The notes under the pieces were generated by a model that was not told the origin of the DNA, ran no database searches, and saw only the letters and a list, made by a program, of their open reading frames with translations. Shown here in pieces: positions 1-5,654 of a stretch of 6,084 bases of DNA. The stretch spans positions 1 through 6,084 of the forward strand of contig JAHEGA010000061.1 of NCBI GenBank assembly GCA_024639925.1, read 5' to 3'. The stretch is from Microbacteriaceae bacterium. Lineage in GTDB: Bacteria > Actinomycetota > Actinomycetes > Actinomycetales > Microbacteriaceae. The position numbers and the translations under genes were made by a program. Position 1 is the first letter of the stretch, and every line of letters begins with the position of its first letter.

Positions 1-51
1 GACCGGCTGTTAACCGGTAGGTTCTTGGTTCGAGTCCAAGTCGAGGAGCCA
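1..51 (+). tRNA. tRNA-Asn (anticodon GTT), 3' part only
   Basis: The window begins inside a tRNA gene. The anticodon stem ACCGG (2-6) pairs with CCGGT (14-18) around the seven-base loop CTGTTAA, whose central GTT (9-11) reads asparagine codons. The variable region follows, then a T-arm with stem CTTGG (24-28) and CCAAG (36-40) around the loop TTCGAGT. Next come the 3' acceptor strand TCGAGGA (41-47), discriminator G48 and an encoded CCA (49-51). The 5' acceptor strand and D-arm lie outside the window, so acceptor pairing cannot be checked. The tRNA supplies asparagine in translation. No T-rich terminator hairpin is seen between its end and the next gene at 111. Confidence 0.93.
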
Positions 52-110
52 CAGGCAGGCGTCGACTTGCGTCGCTCGCTACTGGACAACCAGCTCGTTG
101 GGGAGGCGCT

Positions 111-1016
111 GTGGCACGGTTTATCTTCGAAAACGCGCTGTGGCTCGTCCCAGTTCTTTTCACGTTGTTGGTGATGGCCTCCAGTGCGCTTCTCGTGCTT
201 CTCTCGAGTCGCCGGAGGAGCCAGACCGCTGATGCTGGTGGCTCCCCGGCGTTGCCAGAGCGAGAGGGGGACGCCATCACCGCACCGCCCTTGCGGTCGC
301 AGGAGCCAACAGACTCGGAAGCAGAACGCCTCCGGATCGTGACCGAAGCGCACGCTGAGGCGCTCGAAAGCCTCGAAAGCTTGATTTCTCAGGCCGAGGG
401 AGCCACGCACGGGGCCTCATCTGATCCGTTGATGGCCTCCCGCGCGGCGGAGTCCATTGCCGACTCCGCCAGAGTCACCCTGAACAGTATGAAACGCGTT
501 GTTTCCTCAGGAGAAACAGCATCACGGGGGGGTGAGCCCACGATTTCGTCGCTCACAACGCTATTTAGCGCGTTGGAGGAGTCCAGTATTCCGGTCACTT
601 ACGAAGAAACCGGCACAGCGTTCCCCCTCCACCCGGAGGCCGAACTCGAGGTCTATCGAATCGTTCAAGAATGCCTGAACAATTCCAGAACTCACGGAGG
701 CCCAGGAACGGCGGTCAAGGTGGAACTGGGGTGGAGTGCGCAAGGATTGCGGCTTCGGGTCGATGATGATGGCGTTCAGGCGGCCAGGCGTTTTTCCTCA
801 GGAGAAGCGTCGCCGGCTGCTGCGGACTATGTGCCGCTCGTCGACATTCTCCAGGGCAGAGGCATGACGGATATGAAGAGGCGTGCGGATGCACTGGGCG
901 GCGTGTTTTCTGCCCATCGCGTGCCCGGAGTGGGCTTCAGCGTGTCCGTGGCCTTTCCGACCCTCAAGTTCCACGCGTCCTCCGGCGGGGATCACTCCCC
1001 GGAGCAGTCGCGCTAG
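111..1016 (+). CDS. Membrane-anchored sensor histidine kinase-like protein with degenerate H-box
   Basis: This 301-residue protein has one N-terminal membrane segment (about residues 10-32) followed by RRR, so the rest is probably cytoplasmic. A low-complexity linker (35-70) leads to a helical region (71-135) that resembles the dimerisation domain of NarL-type (HPK7) kinases. An ATPase domain covers about 175-283: N-box E187...N191...H195, G1 box DDDG (218-221), G2 box GRGM (249-252) and a closing GVGFSVSV strand. H81 sits at the expected phosphoacceptor position, but the usual following acid is Ala82. The G1 box reads DDGVQ rather than DxGxG. There is no extracellular sensor domain and no response regulator in the window. 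The GTG start at 111 follows GGGGAGG (100-106). The stop overlaps the azlC start (TAGTG), so the genes are probably co-transcribed. It could be an active orphan kinase or an ATP-binding pseudokinase; the family call is firm, the activity is not. Confidence 0.8.
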   Translation: MARFIFENALWLVPVLFTLLVMASSALLVLLSSRRRSQTADAGGSPALPEREGDAITAPPLRSQEPTDSEAERLRIVTEAHAEALESLESLISQAEGATHGASSDPLMASRAAESIADSARVTLNSMKRVVSSGETASRGGEPTISSLTTLFSALEESSIPVTYEETGTAFPLHPEAELEVYRIVQECLNNSRTHGGPGTAVKVELGWSAQGLRLRVDDDGVQAARRFSSGEASPAAADYVPLVDILQGRGMTDMKRRADALGGVFSAHRVPGVGFSVSVAFPTLKFHASSGGDHSPEQSR

Positions 1017-1744
1017 TGGCGAGTGATGGTTTTCGCGCCCCCGAACTCCGGCGCGCGCGAGCACAAGGACTCCAGGTTGCGCTGGCAGTCTCGCTCTATG
1101 GGGTCTCGTTTGGTGCTCTTGCGGTAGCGCTCGGTTTCTCGCTCGGGCAGACCATGGTGCTGAGCCTGGTGATGTTTTCTGGGGCGTCGCAGTTCGCCTT
1201 TATTGGGGTTGTGGCTACGGGGGGTCTCGCCGCTGTTCCCGCGGCAATTGCCACGGCCGGGCTGTTGGGAGCCAGGAACTCTCTGTATTCGATCACGATG
1301 TCGCCAATCATCGGCAAGGGTTTCTTCCGTCGCGCCCTCGCGGCGCACCTCACCGTGGATGAGTCAACGGCAGTGTCTACCGCGCAGGACACCCGTCTTG
1401 GCGCTCAACATGGGTTCTGGGCGACAGCGTTCTGGCTCTATTTGGGATGGAATGTCTCCACACTGGTGGGAGCATTAGCCGGAGATGCCCTCGGTGACGT
1501 AAAAACGTGGGGGCTCGATGCCGTGGCGGCAGCCGCATTTCTTGCTCTCCTCTGGCCTCGACTGGTCTCTCTCGAGCCGGTCGCTGTCGCGATCGGTGCC
1601 GCCGCGGTCACGGCAGTCCTCATCCCGGTTGTTCCTGCCGGGGTTCCGGTTCTGTGCGCCGCGGGAGTGGGGATCGTTACCGCTTCGGTGCGAGGGCTTC
1701 GTCCCAAGAGCCACACCGGGGATGTAGTGGGTGATGGGAAATGA
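1016..1744 (+). CDS. azlC: AzlC-family branched-chain amino acid exporter, large subunit
   Basis: A 242-residue polytopic inner-membrane protein of the AzlC/YgaZ family, which with AzlD/YgaH exports branched-chain amino acids and analogues such as azaleucine. Family marks are a first helix about residues 18-42, SGASQFAF (55-62), the ARNSLYSITMSP segment (86-97; usually NLRHxLYxxSLSP), the DESTA motif (115-119), a glycine-rich helix GWNVSTLVGALAG (144-156) and LDAVAAAAFLALLWP (167-181). The last third is hydrophobic helices ending in a short polar tail. Length is close to the usual 230-245. The start is GTG at 1016, sharing one base with the preceding TAG stop; GGAG (1001-1004) lies 11 bases upstream. 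The end overlaps the azlD start in ATGA. True substrate is inferred from the family; methionine or other neutral amino acids are possible. Confidence 0.88.
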   Translation: MASDGFRAPELRRARAQGLQVALAVSLYGVSFGALAVALGFSLGQTMVLSLVMFSGASQFAFIGVVATGGLAAVPAAIATAGLLGARNSLYSITMSPIIGKGFFRRALAAHLTVDESTAVSTAQDTRLGAQHGFWATAFWLYLGWNVSTLVGALAGDALGDVKTWGLDAVAAAAFLALLWPRLVSLEPVAVAIGAAAVTAVLIPVVPAGVPVLCAAGVGIVTASVRGLRPKSHTGDVVGDGK

Positions 1745-2055
1745 GTATCTGGCTGGGAGTAATTGCCGCGGCCCTGGTCGTGTGGGCTTTGAAGAACCTC
1801 GGGTATGTGATCCCGCAGCGCCTCGTGCAGGGGCCTCTCGTCACACAGATGGCCGCGCTCACAACAGTCGCCCTCTTGGCCTCACTCGTGGTTGCTCAAG
1901 CGTTGCAGAATGATGCAACCCTCAGCGTTGATGCCCGGTTGCCCGCAGTCCTGGTGGCAGGGGGACTGCTCGCCCTCAAAGCGCCTTTTTGGCTGGTATT
2001 GGTCTCAGCGGGCGTTGTTGCCGCCGGCTTGCGTTTCTTCGGCATTCTCGTCTGA
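1741..2055 (+). CDS. azlD: AzlD-family exporter, small subunit
   Basis: A 104-residue hydrophobic protein with about four membrane segments (roughly 2-19, 37-54, 66-80, 82-102). Size, position directly after azlC and the segment GYVIPQRLV (21-29) followed by an ALLASLVVAQ helix fit AzlD/YgaH, the obligate small partner of AzlC in a two-subunit exporter. The ATG at 1741 overlaps the azlC stop as ATGA and the upstream GATGGGAA is only a weak ribosome site, so translation is probably coupled, which would help make both subunits in proportion. The last 51 bases overlap the convergent deformylase gene on the other strand. AzlD proteins are poorly conserved, so the assignment leans on context. Confidence 0.84.
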   Translation: MSIWLGVIAAALVVWALKNLGYVIPQRLVQGPLVTQMAALTTVALLASLVVAQALQNDATLSVDARLPAVLVAGGLLALKAPFWLVLVSAGVVAAGLRFFGILV

Positions 2056-2619
2056 CCCCTCGTAGCTGTCGACTCCGGGCTGCCAGGACAAGCCGGGGGT
2101 TCCCCACCCCTGTGCTGCGATGGCGGACCGTGCTTGGCGCCGTCGGCGCAGCCCCAGCCGGTCGATGTAAAGAATTCCTTGCAGGTGGTCCCATTCGTGC
2201 TGAAAGATTCGCGCCAGCCACCCCTCGGCGGTGATGTCGAGCTTCTCGCCCCGGGCCGTGAGTCCACGCAGTCGAACCGAGGGTGATCGTCGCGTCGGAA
2301 AGCGTAAGTCGGGAACCGAGAGACACCCCTCAGCGTCATCGTCTTCGTCCAGCTTTCCGCGGGATAGCGGTGACTTCTGCAGTGAAGGGTTGAGGACCGT
2401 CCCCTCGTGGCGAGTTCCCTCCGCATCCTCCCATTCCCAGACAAATACCTGCAGGCCCACCCCAATTTGGGGGGCAGCAAGCCCCACGCCGGGTGCTTCT
2501 CGCATGGTGTCGACCATGTCACCAATGAGATCGTCCAGTTCTGGACCTAACTCGCTGACCGGCTGTGCGCGATGGTGCAGAACCGGGTCGCCCGCGATGC
2601 GTATGGGGCGAATCGTCAC
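2005..2619 (-). CDS. def: Peptide deformylase
   Basis: A 204-residue cytoplasmic metalloenzyme that removes the formyl group from the N-terminal methionine of nascent proteins. All three family motifs are intact: GVGLAAPQIG (44-53), EGCLS (97-101) and QHEWDH (140-145). C99, H141 and H145 are the metal ligands and E142 the catalytic acid/base. An acidic patch (DEDDD, 91-95) precedes motif 2, and a polar, acidic tail of about 25 residues (from about 180) extends beyond the catalytic core. The GTG start at 2619 has no Shine-Dalgarno and overlaps the stop of the upstream channel gene as GTGA, so translation probably depends on ribosomes finishing that gene. The 3' end runs 51 bases into the convergent azlD. 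A second def elsewhere in the genome would be common in actinobacteria but cannot be seen here. Confidence 0.95.
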   Translation of the reverse strand: MTIRPIRIAGDPVLHHRAQPVSELGPELDDLIGDMVDTMREAPGVGLAAPQIGVGLQVFVWEWEDAEGTRHEGTVLNPSLQKSPLSRGKLDEDDDAEGCLSVPDLRFPTRRSPSVRLRGLTARGEKLDITAEGWLARIFQHEWDHLQGILYIDRLGLRRRRQARSAIAAQGWGTPGLSWQPGVDSYEGSDENAEETQAGGNNAR

Positions 2620-3671
2620 TGCGAGTTGTCAGTGGGCTCGGAGGCGGGATCCAAGCTCACGCGAGTCAGCGGCAGCGCATCGGGGTGGTTGCGTTGAATC
2701 CACGTGACCATGTGCTCGCGCACTTCGCACCGCAGGTCCCACTGTTTGCTGGAGTCTTCTGCGGAGATGAGGAACCGAACCTGGACGTATCCACCGGTGG
2801 CTTCGGTGACCAAAACATTGGACACTCGGCCGTCAAAGAGCGGGTGGTCTGTCAGGAATGCGTCAAACTCGGCACGCAGAGCATCCAGCGGTACCCGCCA
2901 ATCCAAATCCAGAAAGACGGTCCCGAGCAATTGAGGAGACTTTCTCGTCCACATCTCGAAGGCGTTGCCCGTGAAGTAGGTGGAGGGAACAATGAGTCGT
3001 CTTTCGTCCCAGATGTAAACGACCACATAGGAGAGAGTGATTTCTCCGATCGTGCCCCACTCGCCTTTCACGACGACAACGTCCCCAACGCGAATGGCGT
3101 TGCTAAAAGCCAGCTGAACGCCGGCAAAGAGGTTCCCCAATACCGACTGGGCGGCGAGCCCTCCAATCACACTTAGGACACCAGCTGATGCCAGCAGGCC
3201 GGCCCCCAATGCTTGAACCTGGGGGAAAGTGAACAGCGCAGCGCCGATCGCAAGAATTCCGATGATGGCATTGGCGAGTCGGCGAAGAATGCGCAACTGG
3301 GTAATGATGCGACGGGTTTCGACGTCGTTTTGATCGCTGCCCTCAAACGTGTCGACGAATTGGCTGAACGTAAAATTGACCGTGGCCTGAACGAGGAAAC
3401 CGAGCGAAAGAATCACCAGAACAACAAAGAGCTGGCGGGTGGCAGCCCACCATTGCTCGGTCGACACTTCGACAACTTGGAAGCTGATGTTCAGAGCGAG
3501 GGTGACGACAAAGAAACGCAGTCGCGGACGAATCGCTCGATACCCCTCCGATAGCCAGGAGAAACGTCTACTCGCAATTCTCACGAATAACCAGATGCCA
3601 AACAGCACCGCAATGGCAACACCGAGTGTTGTCGCCGCGGAGACGGCGAGCGAGTTCCAGACGTCCATCAT
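2616..3671 (-). CDS. MscS-family small-conductance mechanosensitive ion channel
   Basis: A 351-residue membrane protein predicted to open under membrane tension and release solutes during osmotic downshift. Hydrophobic segments lie at about 10-32, 50-69, 79-101 and 131-149. A Gly/Ala-rich pore helix follows (about 155-190, ALGAGLLASAG... GGLAAQSVLGNLFAG), the hallmark of MscS TM3. Next come the MscS beta domain (about 193-245: GDVVVVKGEWGTIGEITLSYVVV, then RRLIVPSTYF) and an alpha/beta C-terminal domain (about 250-340). This arrangement, including RLIVPSTYF and the WDLRCEVRE stretch (311-319), is typical of actinobacterial 'mechanosensitive ion channel family' proteins. Two ATG codons begin the frame (3671, 3668); GGGAAAG (3688-3682) ten bases upstream favours the first. 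The stop overlaps the def start as GTGA. The natural solute and gating tension cannot be read from the sequence. Confidence 0.92.
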   Translation of the reverse strand: MMDVWNSLAVSAATTLGVAIAVLFGIWLFVRIASRRFSWLSEGYRAIRPRLRFFVVTLALNISFQVVEVSTEQWWAATRQLFVVLVILSLGFLVQATVNFTFSQFVDTFEGSDQNDVETRRIITQLRILRRLANAIIGILAIGAALFTFPQVQALGAGLLASAGVLSVIGGLAAQSVLGNLFAGVQLAFSNAIRVGDVVVVKGEWGTIGEITLSYVVVYIWDERRLIVPSTYFTGNAFEMWTRKSPQLLGTVFLDLDWRVPLDALRAEFDAFLTDHPLFDGRVSNVLVTEATGGYVQVRFLISAEDSSKQWDLRCEVREHMVTWIQRNHPDALPLTRVSLDPASEPTDNSQ

Positions 3672-3707
3672 GTGACACTCACTTTCCCGGTAGTGCTCAA
3701 AAGTCTA

Positions 3708-3723
3708 GGGCGGAGCCTCGCCC
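3708..3723. other. Small GC hairpin in the channel-gene leader region
   Basis: GGGCG (3708-3712) and CGCCC (3719-3723) can pair around a six-base loop. It lies directly upstream, in the - strand sense, of a weak -10-like TAGACT (3707-3702) about 30 bases before the channel start codon. No convincing -35 box sits 16-18 bases above that hexamer, so the mscS promoter is not located with confidence. The hairpin may be a chance result of GC-rich sequence. Confidence 0.2.
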
Positions 3724-3744
3724 GCTGCCACCGGGACTAGAAGA

Positions 3745-3785
3745 TTTGCTAGGGACGGCTCGTTGAGCGTCCCTGTTTTAGCAAA
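3745..3785. other. Interrupted hairpin in the divergent intergenic region, possibly a + strand terminator
   Basis: AGGGACG (3751-3757) pairs perfectly with CGTCCCT (3768-3774); inside, CTC pairs with GAG around GTT after one bulged G. On the outside, TTTGCT (3745-3750) pairs with AGCAAA (3780-3785), leaving GTTTT (3775-3779) as a bulge. Read on the + strand, the inner stem followed by GTTTTA resembles a short intrinsic terminator, although the U run is only four and no + strand gene precedes it. On the - strand no T run follows. It might stop stray transcription towards fadD, end a small RNA, or act in DNA or mRNA as a control structure for either divergent gene. Confidence 0.45.
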
Positions 3786-3818
3786 GTCAATAGGCAAGCA
3801 CCATTGTCGGGCACGAAG

Positions 3819-3844
3819 TTACGCCAGGTACCTAGTTGGCGTAA
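3819..3844. promoter_or_regulatory. Inverted repeat, candidate operator upstream of fadD
   Basis: TTACGCCA (3819-3826) and TGGCGTAA (3837-3844) are perfect 8-base arms separated by ten bases that contain the palindrome AGGTACCT (3826-3833). The right arm overlaps the putative fadD -35 box, where a bound dimeric repressor would block polymerase. If transcription starts near 3871, the repeat is not in the mRNA, which favours a protein site over an RNA hairpin. It does not match the E. coli FadR or the PsrA consensus as I recall them. The regulator is unknown. Confidence 0.55.
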
Positions 3845-3864
3845 TCAGTAAAGCTGGCTAAAGT
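3836..3864 (+). promoter_or_regulatory. Candidate sigma70-type promoter for the fadD-transporter operon
   Basis: TTGGCG (3836-3841) and TAAAGT (3859-3864) lie exactly 17 bases apart, each matching four of six consensus positions. The predicted start near 3871 gives a leader of about 50 bases to the fadD ATG. Its -35 box lies inside the inverted repeat at 3819-3844. It is the best-spaced pair I found in this gap, but each box is only moderate. Confidence 0.45.
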
Positions 3865-3920
3865 ACAGGCATCAGCATGGTCGCTGAGGATACGCTTGGC
3901 GGCCCGTAGGCGAAAGAGCA

Positions 3921-5654
3921 ATGATGACTTCTCGACCATGGCTAGCCCACTACCCGACTGATGTTGCGCCAGAGCTGGCTCCCACGGATTTGGCTCACAT
4001 CCCTGAGCTTGTTCGCGTGGCCAGCAAGACCTACGCCGGCACAATCGCCTTCACTCAGTGCATGCCTAACGGAATGAACGGCTCGCTGACCTACGACCGG
4101 GTCGATGCTCTTTCGGACGACTTCGCCTCCTACCTGCGTGAAACATTGGGCCTTGAGCAGGGTGATCGGGTGGCCGTTCAAATGCCCAACAGCCTGAGTT
4201 ACGCGGTCGTCGCCTTCGGGGTATTCAAAGCCGGCTGCGTGCTTGTCAACACCAACCCCTTGTACACCGCGCCGGAGATGATTCACCAGTTCTCAGATTC
4301 TGGGGCCAAGGTGCTGGTGGTCAGCGATATGTTCGCTGACCGTCTTCCCGAGGTCTTGGGCAAAACCGATATTTCCACTGTGGTGACTGTCAAGATTTCC
4401 GAGTTTTTCCCACCCCTGATTTCTCGGGTGATTCGGATGGTTCAGAAATGGTGGAATAAGTCCCTTCCCGCTATCGAGGTTCCCCACACCGCTTTTCAGG
4501 AAGCTCTTGCTTCTGGCCGGGCTGCCAAAAAGCCTGAAGTCCTGTCCAGCTACCTCACGGCCATTACCTCTGATTCAATGGCCGCTCTGCAGTACACCGG
4601 CGGAACCACCGGAGTCTCGAAGGGTGCTGTTCTGACCCACGGAAACCTGGTGTTCAACACACTTCAAATGATTTCCATGAATGGCGTCTACATCCGCCCA
4701 GGCAAGGAGATTGTCGCGACGGCCCTGCCGATGTATCACATCTTCGCCTTCACCGTGAACCTGCTGGGTTTCTACCACTCGGGTGCCCGTAACATCTTGG
4801 TTCCGACCCCACGCCCCCCCAGCAACCTGAAGCGTGTGTTTGAAAACTACAAGATCACCTGGACTACGGGCGTGAACACCCTGTTCAACGCCCTTCTGAA
4901 CGAACGCTGGTTTACCGACAGTCCACCCAAGCACCTGGTTGCTTCTGCTGCAGGCGGTATGGCTCTGCACGAATCCGTGGCAGCCCGCTGGCGCGAAGTC
5001 ACCGGCACGCCGATTGTCGAGGGTTATGGGCTGACGGAATCGTCCCCTGTGTTGACCTTCAACCCGCTCGGTGGCTTGTCAAAAGACGGCAGCATCGGCA
5101 TTCCCGTGCCCTCCACCGACGTGAAGTGCGTGGATGAGAAAGGCAACGAGGTTCCTGAGGGAGAAGCAGGCGAGCTCGTTGCCAAGGGTCCGCAAATTAT
5201 GCAGGGGTACTGGCAGCGTCCTGACGAGACTTCGGCGAGCCTCAAGGACGGGTGGTTGCACACGGGCGATATTGCTCAGCGCGACTCCGACGGGTACTTC
5301 ACCATTGTGGATCGCAAGAAAGACATGATTCTGGTGAGCGGCTTCAACGTGTACCCCAACGAAGTGGAAGAGCAAATTGCGGCTGTTCCCGGGGTGATTG
5401 AGGTCGGGGTTGTAGGCCTGCCCCACCCGACCTCTGGCGAGAGCGTCAACGCGTTCGTGGTGGTTGACTCATCGGCACCCAGTGCTGAAGACATCATCGC
5501 CCGCGCGAGAGAGAGCCTCGCGGCCTACAAAATCCCCTCAAACATAACGTTTGTCGATGAGCTGCCCAAGAGCCCCATCGGGAAAATACTCCGACGCGAG
5601 TTGCGAGACCAACAACCTGCGGTGTCAGGTTCGAGCCAAGGCGGTACAGCATGA
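3921..5654 (+). CDS. fadD: Long-chain fatty acid-CoA ligase (acyl-CoA synthetase, FadD type)
   Basis: A 577-residue AMP-forming enzyme of the ANL superfamily. It activates a fatty acid to acyl-AMP with ATP, then to acyl-CoA, feeding beta-oxidation or lipid synthesis. Motifs in order: the ATP-binding loop YTGGTTGVSKGA (225-236), ALPMYHIFAF (268-277), GYGLTESSP (368-376), GWLHTGD with D450 for the ribose, the FACS signature around VDRKKDMILVSGFNVYPNE (463-481, R465) and PKSPIGKILRREL (549-561) with catalytic K555. Length is near the 561 of E. coli FadD, and long stretches recall that protein: SIGIPVPST, KGPQIMQGYWQRP, TTGVNTLFNALLN. Two ATGs start the frame; GAAAGAG (3912-3918) is better spaced for the second, at 3924. 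The stop overlaps the transporter start as ATGA. Long-chain specificity is inferred; other hydrophobic carboxylic acids are possible. Confidence 0.93.
   Translation: MMTSRPWLAHYPTDVAPELAPTDLAHIPELVRVASKTYAGTIAFTQCMPNGMNGSLTYDRVDALSDDFASYLRETLGLEQGDRVAVQMPNSLSYAVVAFGVFKAGCVLVNTNPLYTAPEMIHQFSDSGAKVLVVSDMFADRLPEVLGKTDISTVVTVKISEFFPPLISRVIRMVQKWWNKSLPAIEVPHTAFQEALASGRAAKKPEVLSSYLTAITSDSMAALQYTGGTTGVSKGAVLTHGNLVFNTLQMISMNGVYIRPGKEIVATALPMYHIFAFTVNLLGFYHSGARNILVPTPRPPSNLKRVFENYKITWTTGVNTLFNALLNERWFTDSPPKHLVASAAGGMALHESVAARWREVTGTPIVEGYGLTESSPVLTFNPLGGLSKDGSIGIPVPSTDVKCVDEKGNEVPEGEAGELVAKGPQIMQGYWQRPDETSASLKDGWLHTGDIAQRDSDGYFTIVDRKKDMILVSGFNVYPNEVEEQIAAVPGVIEVGVVGLPHPTSGESVNAFVVVDSSAPSAEDIIARARESLAAYKIPSNITFVDELPKSPIGKILRRELRDQQPAVSGSSQGGTA

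Noticed and set aside
82..93. CTGG-ACAA-CCAG hairpin after the tRNA as a terminator
   Set aside because: The stem is only four base pairs and no T run follows.
1..110. tRNA-Asn 3' end as an integration (attachment) site for a genomic island
   Set aside because: tRNA 3' ends are common targets, but there is no integrase, no repeated copy of the tRNA end in the window, and the genes downstream look like normal chromosome.
2071..2110. GC-rich imperfect hairpin and GGGG/CCCC run near the azlD-def junction as a terminator
   Set aside because: Pairing is bulged, the run leaves too small a loop, there is no T tract, and it is inside the def coding region.
1896..2525. Long - strand open frame of 209 codons overlapping azlD and def
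   Set aside because: It runs in another frame of the deformylase strand, has no domain-like pattern and is rich in R, S, T and P as expected for an out-of-frame GC-rich shadow; the def frame carries all three enzyme motifs.
2565..3176. + strand open frame of 203 codons antisense to the channel gene
   Set aside because: No recognisable motifs, no ribosome site, and it lies fully opposite a well-supported MscS-family gene and the start of def.
3877..3909. Ten-codon mini ORF (MVAEDTLGGP) in the putative fadD leader
   Set aside because: It would begin only about six bases after the predicted transcript start and has no ribosome site or runs of regulatory codons; short ORFs like this arise easily by chance.
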